A stretch of DNA of 64,000 nt from Hyposmocoma kahamanoa (GCF_003589595.1 NW_020653409.1:1805376-1869375), one strand, 5' to 3'. Counted from the first letter of the stretch, positions 11,701 to 23,600 are shown. The notes: generated by a model not told the origin, from the letters alone. Program-made: numbers and translations.

Positions 11701-14700
11701 AGTAAGCTAGAAAGCTAGTAACTCTGTCCTGGCTTGGCGCATGCTAGAACGGTTTACATGATGCCAGTTAATTTTAAGCTAGTATCATTGCAATGACTAA
11801 GGTAACAATACGTCTGTGTATAATAATGAAGATCTTTCGTAAAACAAACACTATTACTTGACTTCTGTGTCAATTATTTATAATTTGCCACACATTTTTT
11901 GTAATGCTGAATAATGCAGAGATTTATCATTAAACTTCGGAATAGTGGCGTTCGACAGACATTCCTCTTCGCGGTACAATTGTATTAATTACGGTACTCA
12001 GTTTCCACAATGTAAACTGTCTCAGAAACACGTGGTCAGCGGTCGGGAAAACTTTGAAAACGAAACGTGTCATCGCTACCTACTATCCGATCGGATACTG
12101 TCTTCGCCGGCCACACGAAGCTAGTACACAAGACAGGATAGTAAAATCAGTGATGGGGGAAGCTAGTAGCGCAAATAATAGAACCTCACCCTATTAATTA
12201 TCCTAGCTTGAGACTATCTTTCTCGCCAGCTTACTAGCCTAGAAATGAAGCTAGTTTTGTAAATACAAAGCCAGAGTTACTAGCTACCTAGATTGCTGTC
12301 CTAGATTGAAAAACTAGCCTCGTGTATTTCGGGCATTATTTTATAGTAAATACCCAAACAATTTATTTGATGTAGCAAAACAGTTTTCCCCCTTCTCCTC
12401 TGGTGACCTTAACATACTTAGTTTTAGAAATTTGAAAAGTTTTATTTAAATAAAATCATATTATTGTTTATCTTGGCTGTATATATCCACTATCGTTGAT
12501 TTTACATACATTCCGATTACCTATTAATGTGTGTTTGTTTTTTTTATTTCAGCTGTTAACAAAAGCGTGCTATCCACCAGCAAATGGTCACAGTATGGTC
12601 TCAGAGGCACTTTCTACGTTACGACTTCGCTATGGAGAACCTGTCCGCTTTAGGTAAGAAATACAGGATATTGAATCGAATTTAGCAGCTGTAGGCATTT
12701 GGAATATTATACTTATCAAACAATACCATAATTAGAAGATATTGAGGTTGCGAATTTGAGGCACTCTTGTTCAACAAAACTTAAACCCAACAATAAACGT
12801 CTATAATATGATGTCATTTTATAAACACCGAGCGAACGCTTCAATTCTATATAGTGAATAGTACTTGCGACGACCCGCGTTATGCAACGCGAGATAATGT
12901 GAACGTACACGGCGAGCGTTCACAAATACCAGGCGCGCTGCTAAGTTTGTACAGAGATACACTACATTTCTTATTGTACTAGGTCGATACCTGCTATAAT
13001 AGGCTGATCTGCTTTTATTCCAGATTTTTAGTTGGGATGCTGCAAAGCGGCGGTGGTTCCGGCGAGATTCAATCTGTCGGTTTGGCGTTCATAAATGCGC
13101 TGTTATCAAGTGCACCTGCGCCGCAACGCAAGCTTTATATCCAGGCTGAATTGGAACAGGCTGGCTTTGATATTATTTCTCTAAAGAAGGTGTGTATGAA
13201 TATTTTAATATCTAGATTATATACCTATATCCTTTTGATTCCAAAGTTTGCTCGTACAAGGATACAAAATTGCCATTAATTGGATATAAAATATTACCTT
13301 ACAGCAACAACATTTATTTCTTCCTAAAATTAAAGTGAGACATCTAGATATTTTATTACCTTTCGCAGATGGTGTCTAAACTAGTGAACACACAATCCAA
13401 TGATGTTATGTTAAAAGAAATAGAGAGCTATGAGAAGCAGTTGATAGATATCGATACGTTGAGTGAGAAGGCGCAGGAAGCCCTGAAGGAAAAAGATGAT
13501 TTACGACACAAATTGGAGTTGTTGGAGAAGAGAGTCAAGGTACTAAAATAGGAATCTTTCGAAGAATTATGAATATGCAACAATTTTCAGTAATATCATT
13601 GATTTACTTTACATTTCAGATACTTCAAGAAGAAAAAGGAATTCTGCTCTCACTGGAGAAGTGTCTTAAAGAAAAGTGTTGTGAACTACAAGAAGAGGTA
13701 TCATCCCTGAGATCAGAACACGGCAACACCAACAGAAAGAAAACTTTTTGTTTGAAGAAAAAAAACTCAGTGCACGAAAGTAGAGGTACGGTCATATGTG
13801 GACAATATTACATAGAATAATTATTGTATACAAACTGTACTTCTTTCATAAACTACAATATTTATTTTGTCTTTACAGACGAATCTTCTCCACCGGAAGA
13901 TGAAGGCATCAGCTCGTCTGAACGATCCCTGAGTCCTGAAGGCGACGCCCAAAGGGAGTCCATGGTTTACGAGGTCTTTAATGTAAAGAATGAAACCTAC
14001 GACTTGATGAGAAACAAGCGCACGTTGCACAAGAAACTAGACTGTAAGAATGATAAAAAATCCTCAGATGAAGAAGAAGAAACAACGATAGACGAAGTTA
14101 TACAAGAATTGAGAAACATAGTCAATCACGCCGAATCAGAACAATACGCAAAAGACAGAATGACATTTGGGGATGACAAATCTTCAAGGTGCAATCAGAC
14201 ATCTGAAATTAATGTCTCTGTCAAAGGGATTGAATGTCAAAAACACAGAGATGTAGAAAAGGAAGATTCTATCACTAGCACCAGGCATAGTATTCAAATA
14301 ACGAGTAGCATGGAGTGTCTTGACGATAACGATGACGATGAAGATGAAATCGTGCCAAGCAAAATTTTGCCACATCCACCGCGAAAAGCCAAAAGCTTGA
14401 TACATTTGTTTGCCCCTCCGGTAGACCAAGGAATGCTTTACAAACCACCAGATCTGTATGATGACACATACTACTCCAGCGATGAAGGATCAGATTCTTT
14501 GCTAAGCGCCTCTCGTTGTCAAGATGGTGTCGCCAAGAAAACATCTGGTTCTAGCTTTGATTTCCATGAACGTCGCGCTATGTTTGCCATGAACGAAAGG
14601 GATAAGGATGATAGACTGAAGCGTTCACGGACTCGATCTAAGGAAGAAACGAAAAGGATTTCCATAAAACGAAGCGAATCCTTCCAAACTTCAGAAAAGG

Positions 14701-15359
14701 GTTCCCGTCAACGCGAGTACATCGATAGTATGTTTTACAATGACACGCGTACGTCTTTGATAGGATCTGGAACTCCACTGCAAAGATCTAATTCTAAAGG
14801 TAGTCGGGTCGACGAAATAGTGAACTTGATCGAATCTAAAAAGCTAACCAAAAGCCTTGATAGAATTGATGAAGGGCTTAACTCGATGGTCGATATAGTT
14901 GTGTTGAGTGAACCTAAGAAGCCTCAATGGCCTTACGAAAGGAGGCAAAGATCGTGTTCAATTACAAACAGTGATGCAGGAAATGAAACTCCTCTGGTTC
15001 CTGTTACAAGATCAAACAGTAGACTCACCAATTTCACTCAAAGATTTGACCGAAACAGTCAGAAAACAAAAGATGAAAGGCATGACTCTCAGAAATTCTT
15101 TTTACCTCATCCCAAATTGAGTTCTGCATCTTTTGATAACAATTCTTATAGCAACACATCTTTCATAGTGAAACGTGGACACAGTAATGCTGGTTTTTAT
15201 TCTGGACCGCACATTTTGAGAGATGCCCCTGCAAGCATGACCAGTTTGGTAATGAATGGAACCCATAGTCACTCAGATTTGAAGAGAACCCTATCCCCTA
15301 TGAGTTCCAGCAACTACGGTCTCCACAAAGTGACGGATATGCCTTCAGGATTGTATTGA
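5755..15359 (+). CDS. mwh: Multiple wing hairs-like GBD/FH3 protein, 3' exons
   Basis: Seven exons in phase: 5755-5904, 6597-6729, 12553-12653, 13024-13189, 13369-13539, 13620-13785, 13879-15359; together 788 residues then TGA. All introns are GT-AG. The first four exons encode an armadillo-type formin homology 3 region ([63 protein letters not shown]). The next two encode a coiled coil ([20 protein letters not shown]). The last exon is a long acidic, Ser-rich disordered tail. No proline-rich FH1 or FH2 domain follows and the frame closes, as expected for Mwh rather than FMNL, DAAM or Diaphanous formins. Drosophila Mwh acts below the planar-polarity proteins to restrict actin prehair initiation. 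The first base completes a codon from an upstream exon; the N-terminal GTPase-binding part was not found here. Confidence 0.68.
6098..6294. repeat. Dispersed repeat with terminal hairpin
   Basis: This segment matches 46684-46868 (shared 'aaaaaggaacct', 'actcaacggtaggcacttat', 'tgacggag'). At 6271-6294 it ends in a perfect hairpin: CCTGTCTATA, loop AACA, TATAGACAGG. It lies in the first intron of the mwh-like gene. Confidence 0.5.
6909..7198 (+). mobile_element. hAT-type MITE, copy 1 (290 bp)
   Basis: Terminal inverted repeats begin CATTGACTTACA and end TGTAAGTCAATG, continuing imperfectly through GGACG.CGGGTC. An exact 8-bp target-site duplication GAATGAAT lies at 6901-6908 and 7199-7206, the hallmark of hAT insertion. 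It has no coding capacity and is almost identical to the copy at 37079-37364. It sits in intron 2 of the mwh-like gene. Confidence 0.88.
7331..7453 (+). repeat. DIRS-like left inverted terminal repeat
   Basis: This arm pairs with the reverse complement of 10031-10150. Matching blocks include GATTAGCA, CGCATACGTA, CCACTTTTACAC and TTAGTTGAGGG. The arms have diverged by point changes, so the insertion is not recent. Confidence 0.72.
7571..8840 (+). pseudogene. DIRS-type gag-like gene, broken
   Basis: It begins [12 protein letters not shown] and has a stop near 7632. Reading resumes in another frame with a Ser/Arg-rich part ([19 protein letters not shown]). From 8175 the frame runs GSDESGSY... 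to [17 protein letters not shown], a typical gag signature of this group. A frameshift near 8655 leads to [20 protein letters not shown], the conserved 'L.D.GRLL.D...S' block, followed by a stop. The 7800-8170 interruption has a GT...AG shape (AAAG|GTACAAA to TTTGCAG|GCG), so it may be a spliced intron or an insertion. No intact product is possible from this copy. Confidence 0.6.
7800..7905. repeat. Foldback repeat unit, copy 1
   Basis: About 100 bp that fold back on themselves (CAAGCTACACATT against AATGTGTAGTTTG). The unit is repeated in the same orientation at 9593-9700 with near identity. It starts within the putative splice donor of the gag frame. Confidence 0.65.
9178..9400 (+). pseudogene. 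Tyrosine recombinase C-terminus (DIRS-like), remnant
   Basis: Read with one frameshift near 9238, the translation gives [15 protein letters not shown], then [20 protein letters not shown] and [18 protein letters not shown]. This is the box around the catalytic His and Arg of DIRS/Ngaro-type tyrosine recombinases (H.t....ah..Gv....ir..aGWs). The terminal segment that should hold the nucleophilic Tyr is lost into a stop. Preceding RT/RH sequence is absent, so gag joins directly to this end piece. Confidence 0.62.
9593..9700. repeat. Foldback repeat unit, copy 2
   Basis: Direct copy of 7800-7905, bounded by GGTACATACGCC and GTTGTCTGTA. Arms CACATCAAGCTACACATT and AATGTGTAGTCTGATGTG pair around a central ATCTTGTTCGGTTGC segment. 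It may be a minute MITE or an internal complementary part of the DIRS element. Confidence 0.65.
10031..10150 (-). repeat. DIRS-like right inverted terminal repeat
   Basis: Inverted counterpart of 7331-7453. Beyond it, 10162-10199 (AGTATATAACCAGAAATAGA) pairs with 10637-10674 in reverse, forming a further palindrome of about 38-bp arms around 440 bp. Confidence 0.7.
10637..10712. repeat. Inverted copy of DIRS end sequence
   Basis: Its reverse complement joins two separate parts of the DIRS right region: a piece like 9858-9895 (TTACCTGTACG.GAAGT) and the piece 10162-10199 (TATATAACCAGAAATAGAGA). This suggests an inside-out arrangement typical of elements with split direct repeats. Confidence 0.5.
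11121..11411 (+). repeat. Interspersed repeat family A (SINE-like)
   Basis: It starts TAGCAGTAGAACTCCTTGTG and includes GTCCAGGGAAGTACTGCC, TTCCGGTTTTGAAGGGTAAG and GAGTGGCACTGCAACTGTTA, ending at an A-rich tract. Family members recur at 29508, 35040, 39440, 41085, 53075, 56395, 61255 and 62825, in both orientations. Confidence 0.7.
11645..12335. mobile_element. PIF/Harbinger-like MITE, 691 bp
   Basis: Terminal inverted repeats TGCCCGGAATAC...ACGAGGCTAGTTTTT and AAAACTAGCCTCGTGTATTTCGGGCA are flanked by TTA on both sides (11642-11644 and 12336-12338), fitting the 3-bp TWA duplication of Harbinger elements. Both subterminal regions are crowded with GCTAG motifs. There is no transposase. The empty site is visible in the related element at about 62255, which lacks this insertion. 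Confidence 0.78.
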
Positions 15360-15715
15360 TCGTATTGATACTTAAAGTTTCGCGTGTATTCAATACCAAC
15401 GATTAATTTAAGAGATTTTGTACCTTTACTTCGACTAGTGCAATATTATTGGAAGTTAGTTTCGAGTTAGATTATTCGTTTATTACATTATTTTAAATTA
15501 TTGTTTAAGTTTAGTGTCTTGGTAATTTTGTTTGTAAGCAAAATTGACTTAAGATCACATTCGGTTATCTTTTGTGTTTATTTGATTCTAACTTACTCTG
15601 CTATAGTGAAAATTTGTTTACTGTACATACTTTCGTCTTTCATTTTTAAGCTACCTATTGTTATAATATTACATTCCAATTACATTAAAACATCACGATT
15701 AAATTTTCTTTGCTT

Positions 15716-15721
15716 TTTATT
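15716..15721 (-). terminator. Polyadenylation signal of the lipase gene
   Basis: TTTATT on the plus strand gives AATAAA on the minus strand, 33 bp beyond the lipase stop codon. The mwh-like transcript ends from the other side in this same 395-bp interval, so the two 3' ends converge. Confidence 0.6.
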
Positions 15722-15753
15722 GAGTTCAAAACAATATATGTTTGTACCCCATC

Positions 15754-18700
15754 TTAATTAACAATATTATCGACCATCTTTCCAAAAGTACTATCATTTT
15801 GTTCAGCTGCTCTCATCAATTCAAAAAGCCTGTCAAATATTTCAGTTTTAGCATCACTTCCCCAAACAAAATCATAGTGGGTAAAAGTTTCTCTTTCTGC
15901 TCCAAAAAGACCGATAGCATTTGATAATCTATCAGCTAGAATATATAAGTCTCTGAAGTTTGTTTCTCGGTCCGCCAATCCATAGTGTATGTAAGCCGGG
16001 ACAGTAACCCTGGACATGTCAAAAGGTGGAGGAGTAAAGCTGCCATATTTAAGATAGTTTGTGATAGGATCGTGGTAGAAACGAGCAAAGACGTTGCGTC
16101 TAATAGTTTGAGAATAATGGGCTAGTTGACGAATAGACGAGCCAGCCGGACTGTGGCCTAGGAGGATTGGTAACTTTGTCTGAAAAAAAAAAAGAAAAAT
16201 ATGTTTTTATAATGTAACATTACACCTAGATGAACAAATCGTTTGGTTCGGATTTCCTTAATGTAATAAATGTCAATATAGGCGATTGTTGGGTGCGTTT
16301 CCATGCACGGCTGTCCAATTAATTATGTTTTTAGGTGGGCCCTTAGGTGGACAAAAATGGGCACAATAGGTTCTTTAATCTAGTAAGGAGAAGGTGGTTC
16401 AACAACATGTTGAAATTGTTGAATTCGTGGCTCAACAGCCTTTGAAGATTATACTCATAAGTTTAATTTAGATACTGCAGAAGATACTTTTCGGTTCATG
16501 TTTGAAGATGAATACGAATTCGTAGATCTTACCGCATTAATGTTGCCAAACGTATTAGTAGCCACTGATGCGCAAATAGGGTGGAAAGGAGAGGCTTCGT
16601 GGCAGCCAGCTAAGCCCAGGGCTGTCAACAAAGGATGCCTTCTAAAAATTTCTGCGAAACCAATCCTGAACATTGTAGTCTGAAAAGAGAACATTGAGTA
16701 TGATAGTGGTAAGTGTTACCATGATTTATTATCTAGAAACGAAGGGTAATAATTGTGGTGGAGGGTGAATAAGTATTAAAACTGTAATTGAGAAGACAAT
16801 GAGTACAGATTTGGCTATTCGTTCCTTTCATTGCTGAAGATCATCGCAATCTACACGAAGCATATAGAACAATCCGTCCACCTTCCTTACCATTTTAGTT
16901 CTACGAGCTAAATCTTGGGAGGTGCATGCTTACTCAGGACGCCTACCATCACGCACGTCTTGACTTTCTACAGTTTCATAAGTCTGTCTTTTTCACTGCT
17001 TTCTGGGACAATTGATAATCTCTCATAAAGTATTAAGACACGAGGGAGATAACCCATCTTTGTCGTCACCGTTTATTTATAGTATAATAGTGTTAAGATA
17101 AGAAATGTAACAAAGATGTTCGGCCACACTTATACTGATTGTCTTACCATGGTAACAGATATTTTTAGCAAAATAATATTTTGTAAACGAGCTACGGCAA
17201 TTTTAAAAATATAGTTGAGTAACGACAACAATTCAATAGTTGTAACATAATACGAGTACGTAAAAGTTTCCGTCTTATCCACACATTCTTATTTGTTAAG
17301 AAACATATGTTCGTTTTTGCGAAATAATTACTTTTCGATCCCAAAAAACGCATAAGTGATTAAACCGACTTTCCCAAATAGCTTTATTGTTGCTTTAAAA
17401 TGTTAAGAAAAAACAGATTTTCTTAGTTTATTAATAGCTAAAGCAATGTTGAGGTCTGAGGGCCATATTTTAGAACTCTACTCAATACTCAAGTCAGGAC
17501 TTGAGTATTGCAGTGAGCACTGAAAATCATACTCAAATTCTTGCCATTAGGGTCGTATTTCCAGTGCTTGAAATCATACTCAAGTCTGCTCAAATCCTGA
17601 CTTGAGCATTGAGTAGAGTTCTGGAATGCGACACCTAGACACTCGTGATCGCTACATATTGGAAATGAAATGTATTATCGGACCTACATCGTGTATAAAT
17701 TAACATCAAACTGTTTAAGATAAATACAAATATAAGCAATTTAGATCCAAAAAAATTATTTCAATTTAAAAGGTAATAAATGATCATTACCTTCATAGGC
17801 GTCTACTTGACTGGCAGTACCAATTTTATGCCGACAAATGGTCAACTTTTAGAAAGGTTGAATTATCACCTATAGAATTGATTTCAACCTATAGTAATAA
17901 TTTCCATAATACACAAAAAATTTCTAACTATGTATTGATTTGATTCACTCAATCTTATCTATTTAAAACTATCAATACGAAGTGGATTACCTATTCAATT
18001 GATTAAATATTACCAAGATATCGTGTATTCAAGAACATAGCTAACGATAAGAGCATGACACGCTCAAGATTTATCAGTTTCTATTCATATATATTCAACT
18101 GGATATCAGAAACTTACCTCTATAAGTTTCTCATAGGGCGCTAGTAAGTTAAATATACTATGTTCATTATTATAGAAGAACGCAGCTGGAGCCAATCCTT
18201 GAAATGAAATGAATTTCTCATTATACTCTGGTCTCAAAGAATTCAACACTAGAAACGCAGTTCCTCCTTGAGAATGGCCAACGTAGTGCAGTTTCTCTTG
18301 TCCAGTGATATCAAGAATATAGTCAACATAGGCTGAGACGTCATAAAGGCCAATTTCTTCCCAACTGAACTTCCAGAAATCATTATCTGTTTTACTATCT
18401 GGGTCTAAGGACACATGGCGACGAGAATAAAAATTTCCACGTGCGTTACCAAGCCAGACATCGTAGCCTTGTTCAGCTAAAAGGTAACCTGAAAGAGATA
18501 GCTAGTTTAACATAAAGATAACTAAATGTCTCGTTTGATGTGAAAACATCAAAACAGAAAACAGAACAGTCGATGGTCTTATCTTTTTTAATCAAAGCAA
18601 ATACCAACGTACGTACGTACCAAATACGTGGGATAAATTACATTGTGGAATTGTCAGATCAATTTGTTTCCTTAACTACCATTTGTTGACCAATAGTATA

Positions 18701-19505
18701 TTCATTTTATAATTCAGAGAAAATTCATTAGATTTTGTCTGGATAGAACTAGTAGATTCAGCCTCACTCTTACTTATACAGGGAGTAAGTGAGAGAAATT
18801 ATAAGTGTTGTAAAAAACAACTTCGACAATACTCACCCAATGAATTACCAGGTCCAAGTACCAAATAATCAGCCGAGGAAGACAACATTCCATGCATCAG
18901 CAATACGACTGGTCTGGGTCCAGGCTCATTGTTCCTGTCTCTTCCGTGGGGTATACGATGGATTGTCAAAATGTATCCGTCTGATGTTTGAACATTGTGT
19001 ACTTCTACTGGGTAATTGTACCTTTGTACGAGGCCGGGCTTTGGAGAAAGAGTTAAATAAAGATAAATATACTGTAGTGTATTAACAAGTTACATGCAAT
19101 TTAATCATTATGATGAATCATTGATCATCAATCAAAGTGTCTCTCGAAATCCAACAAATCTAAAAAAAAATCTCCAGTTCAGGGTTAGGATGAATCCAAA
19201 ATTTTCGAGGAGTACTTTATTGCATTTCGTGGACCATCTCTGAAGGCTGAAACTGGGAAAGCTTCTAAAAAGCAAATCTTTCTACTCGGTTCAAAAATTA
19301 AGTCGTTTCTTACTTTTAACTAGTTCAAATTCACAATACAGAAGTACTGACTCACCACATCAAGCAAAGCATCAGCAATGACATTTGTAGAAAATTTACT
19401 AGCCCAAGCTTTGTCCCTCAAGAGACTTTCTATCACATCTGCATTGGGGGATGGACCCGCAAGGGCTACAGCCAAAAGAGCACATAACACTACAACCACC
19501 CTCAT
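15754..19505 (-). CDS. Secreted acid lipase (lipase 1/3-like), complete
   Basis: Five exons on the minus strand: 19356-19505, 18837-19038, 18118-18488, 16533-16679 and 15754-16179; 431 residues. All introns are GT-AG and phases agree. Residues 1-16 are a signal peptide (MRVVVVLCALLAVALA). Family motifs appear in order: RYNYPVEVHNVQTSDGYIL, LLMHGMLSSSADY (oxyanion region), the nucleophile elbow GHSQGG with Ser190, GHSPAGSS, Asp360 in YGLADRETN, and His391 in THYDFVWG. This is the acid (lysosomal/gastric-type) lipase family, alpha/beta hydrolases that cleave acylglycerols or cholesteryl esters. The triad is complete, so activity is expected. The start is fixed by the signal peptide. A family-A-free intron 3 (16680-18117) carries a MITE. 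Digestive or lysosomal use cannot be decided here. Confidence 0.92.
17460..17634. mobile_element. Harbinger-like MITE, diverged copy
   Basis: An inverted-repeat element (TTTTAGAACTCTACTCAATACTCAAGTC against GAGCATTGAGTAGAGTTCTGGAAT) related to the clean copy at 59476-59635. The tips are eroded and no exact target duplication remains. It lies in the third lipase intron. Confidence 0.65.
18599..18621. repeat. ACGT microsatellite
   Basis: A short run of ACGTACGTACGTAC in a lipase intron. Confidence 0.6.
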
Positions 19506-19509
19506 TTTG

Positions 19510-20630
19510 TTGGCAAAGATTTGAAAGGAACGTGTGATGCTTCCTGCTTTTAAACTTATGTTTATCGGATTAATGATGTTATCTCCTGATGCGATCTTGC
19601 TATTTTCAGATTTTATTACGTATTTTATACGTGTGTGTATATAATACGCATATCCAATCAAAAACTAATATAAGGCTGGCTATAATTTTCGCGTCATATA
19701 TTGTTGTTTTAACTTATTACATGATCAGCTGAGTGGGTTACATCAGTTTTTTCTGAAATGTCTGTCCATAAATGAACTATATTATGTAAGATGATCTAAG
19801 AAAAGCTGGGATGCGGAATAACAAACCCTGTAACGCATTTCGGACAATGCCTATCCATCAAGACTACTATAAAATGATGAAAATTACAATGCCTCTTTTC
19901 AACCAATATTTTTCGTTCCAACAGAAAGAAAATATGCTCCAGGGAATAGTGGTGTCCTGGCGATAGGAAGTGAAATGAGATAAAGGGTGTCGTAGATTTA
20001 TAATTCATACGCTTTATCTACGAGCACCACAAGCCTAGGCAACTTCCGTAATCATTTTCAAATTAATTAGTATGAACGAATAACATGATTTGAATAACAT
20101 GATTAACAATTTGCGATATTTGTGTCTATTTAAAGTTGTTTTAATCTTATTGCAAGTCATTGGTTTTTGATACGTTGCAGTGGTATAAAATCATTAAACA
20201 GTAACGTATTCTATTCTTAGAAAATTATACTATTAAATATCATGATTTTTTACTACCATGATATTTACACAGGTCAGTAGCCACATTGAGACGACAGACG
20301 CTGGTTCGAGACCAGGTGAATCGAAGGAATACTTCTTTGTGTTTCTTCGATTTTTGTATAATGAATAATCGAAAGTTGTGATGAGTACTTTTCCAAATAG
20401 TTCTGCACATAATCTAGTCTACCAAATATTCATCTATAAAAAGAGGCAATTGGATCACAATAAGAATAAGAAAGATCAACAATTACGAAACAATACTGTT
20501 TAGAAACAACAATCAATTTAGATCACTGATGATGACCTACGTAATGTTCGGGCCAATTCAGAAATTTTTATGAATGTTAGTTATTCTTTCAATACAGCTC
20601 AAGAAGAAAGTACTGAGGGTGTAAAGTGTC
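19510..20630. other. Intergenic region between lipase and cyclase-like gene
   Basis: This is a shared upstream region of two divergently transcribed genes, about 1.1 kb. A TATA-like TTTAAAAG lies about 45 bp upstream of the lipase ATG on the minus strand. A SINE-like head with the B-box-like GCTGGTTCGAGACC is seen near 20300. No other gene is visible. Confidence 0.4.
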
Positions 20631-20633
20631 AAA

Positions 20634-23600
20634 ATGTATAAGCATTTCCAAATAATTGTTGCGTTTTTCGGGCTCAGTTTTCAACAATTTCGATTTCAAC
20701 ACTCTGATATAGAATTGGCGGCGATTGAAGTTATAGATATGACGTATTCTACTAATTTTTACACGCTATTGGAGTTTTATAATGCACTTCATAAGAGTCG
20801 GTGAGTGATGTGTGTGTGTTTGTGTGTGTGTGGTGAAATCTCGCATTCTCGCACGTAGTTTTATTTTAAATTTCATGTATGTTCAAAATATCTAATTAGT
20901 TATAGAATGTGCGATGGAATTGTACGTTTAATTCCGCCTTCCCCTTTGCATTATCGGTGGACTAAACGTAGGCTGGAATTCCACTTCTATGTTGTGGATA
21001 TTCCAAGAATTCGCGCGTCTCCCTTCCACAATTATTTGTTTAGTTCCTTAAAACTTTACACGTACCATTACAGTACCTATGGTCATAATCAATGCGATAG
21101 TGTACAAATCCATAGCAGGTAGTATATTGATCATTAAAAAGAAACTAACGATACTTTTTATATGTAATGCAGTCATTATACAGTATTATAATATAGGTAC
21201 GTAGCAAATAAAGTGCCTATAGTTCTTGTGAAAGCAGACAGAGTAGGTACTTGAAAACACGTCTATTCTATCCGCAAGTTCTTTTAGGATTTATATAGCG
21301 AATGGCTGTGGAGTGGAATTCCCTGCCTGCAGGTTTGTTGCCGGAACAGTATCTACAGGTATCTTGGGCCCTTTTAAGGCGAGAAAATAGGCATTATTTA
21401 GGTGTTCATGCTTCATCATCGATATCATCGTCACACAGGTAAGATGGAGGTCATTTGACCTGCGCATATGCACTTATTTTTTAATAATAAAAAAAAATTC
21501 ATATTATCAATGTCACAATGTTACAATTGACATTACTATGTGTAGGGATAATATGATCGTCTCTAACATAAACAACAATAATAATATAAAACAAAATAGT
21601 GTAAGTAAAAACAAATAAATATACACAAAATATTGTCGAAGTACGACAAGGTCAGATAAGAATAAATTACAATTCCGTCGAAAGAAACTCCTCTACACTA
21701 TAAAATTCATTATCCAATAAAAAGAGTTTCAAAATGGCCACGTAACTTTTTAGCTTTATGGGTACCTAGGTGTTCATAGAATATGGGTGGGACCAATTAC
21801 ACTTTCAATTGTTAAAACATAACCTCAGTACAGAGTACTAAAAAAACCGACCTCAAAAGTACGTGGAATTACGTCTATATGCTAAGTTTTATTGAAATAT
21901 CCCCTAGTTCGCCACTATACAGGACTTGACACTGGAGATAATAAAAATAGGTTCTCACTACGACCCTACTCAAAGTATATTGAGAGAAAAACGCCTTGAA
22001 TGGGAGTAATAGCAAAATCAACCAATTAAAATCAAAAGTCAATTACTTTTACCTTACCTTGAGTAATGGTGAAGGTACCTTTGTGTATTACTAGTGTTCT
22101 AATTCCATACAAAAACAAGGAATTAGAAACTTGAACTACACACCTACAAGGCAAAAGAGTACCTTCCTACGTGCATAAAACTTATGTTTAGAATTTAAAA
22201 CAATAACGATTACATCAGACGATCACTTTACTGACGCAAATAGTGAATTAAAGATTAAAATTGTTGACGAAAAATAGGTATACACTGCTTACAAATGATG
22301 AAGCAATTTTTTCCGATTTATTATTCTTCGTTAGGTAGGTAACTAAAAGCATTTTTGGGAGACAGTCCCACATATATAAATTCAATTAGTATACTAGTAT
22401 TTGTTAATAAATATTTATTAAGTACACTCTAGTACACATAGACGAATTATTGCATAATTTGAGAGTTGTCAAAAGCTGTTTACTAAACGTCACTAAGCAC
22501 TTAAGGCGAAATGGTATCATGGTTGCGTAGGCGAAAGAAAGACTTCAATAAGTACAGAATACTAAAAAAACCGACCTCAAAAGTCATTCATCCCCTAGTT
22601 TGTCACTAGAGGTGGATTGATTTATTATGATAATGAATTCAAATTAAATTAAAGATAGGACCACTACTGAGGTAACCTCTTTCCAACAAAAAAGAATCAT
22701 TAATCGGTCCACAAATTATTGCATAATGTACAATACAAAAAAAATTTAAGTCGAATTGAGAACCTCCTCCTTTTTTTGAAATCGGTAAAAAAGCATAGAC
22801 ATAGGCCAATTTAAAAGTAACGTCCACTAAATTTTGATTTTTCCAAATTCTTCCATCGGAGTTTGTTAAGTGGTCTTGGAACGCAAATTCTTGTAATCGG
22901 GTCAATTGAACTTCGATGCTTCCAAATTCTTCCATTCAGAGCTCGCGTTGACAAAATTTCTGATTGAATTTATACCAGGTCAGTTGGTATTTGTATCGTC
23001 CCGTTTCTGAAATGCAAAAGCAGTCTGACCTGGTTTAGATCAACCTCAAATCGCATCATTAAAAGCAAAGTACCTTAAGATTTTTAAAATTTAACTTCTG
23101 TATGACCGTTTTGGATGAAACCATTTGTCTGTGGTTATAATTGCAGGAAAGTATGCATCAACTGCGGGGTTCCAGGAATGGGAACGACAATGCATTTGGA
23201 GCTCGGGTCCCAGTTTGGCTCAGTTCCTGGGTCCATGACCCCGTATGCTATACCTTCGGAATATTTATTAAGTCGACGTGAGTAGTGGATTTTAATGAAC
23301 GAAACTTATACATCTCGGTATATACATATATCAAAGATAAGCCCCCTAATCTAGGGTAACCCTAGTAACATAAAGTCACTGCAGTCAATAACCCGTAGTC
23401 AAAGGTGCCCGTAGTTTTGTTATGTCCGCTCGCGTCTTTACGCACAAAAATAGAAAATCAAGAAATGTTCGGAAAAAAATTCAAAAAGCATCGCTATATC
23501 CATCTAACACGTAAGGTGAAAAGTAGAAGAAAAATATATTTCTTACTCACTGGAAGAATAGCCTTCTTCTGGGCGAGCTCGTCTCATTGTAGACTTCATA

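Larger units (their letters stand above)
10919..12420 (+). repeat. Unclassified interspersed element, copy 1 (interrupted)
   Basis: Blocks here match 61569-62340 in the same order: GCAATC...AATAAAATAA, CAGATCCGACGT.GACA, CTGAAAACCAAAATT and ATAGTAAATACC.AAACAATTT. This copy is interrupted by a SINE (11121-11411) and by a 691-bp MITE (11645-12335); the other copy lacks both. No coding frame is visible. Confidence 0.6.

Noticed and set aside
5755..15359. FMNL, DAAM or Diaphanous formin identity
   Set aside because: The frame closes at 15357-15359 after a disordered tail with no FH1 or FH2 domain, which fits Mwh better.
22639..22935. 98-codon minus-strand frame
   Set aside because: Most of it lies in a family B interspersed repeat; the protein has no family resemblance.
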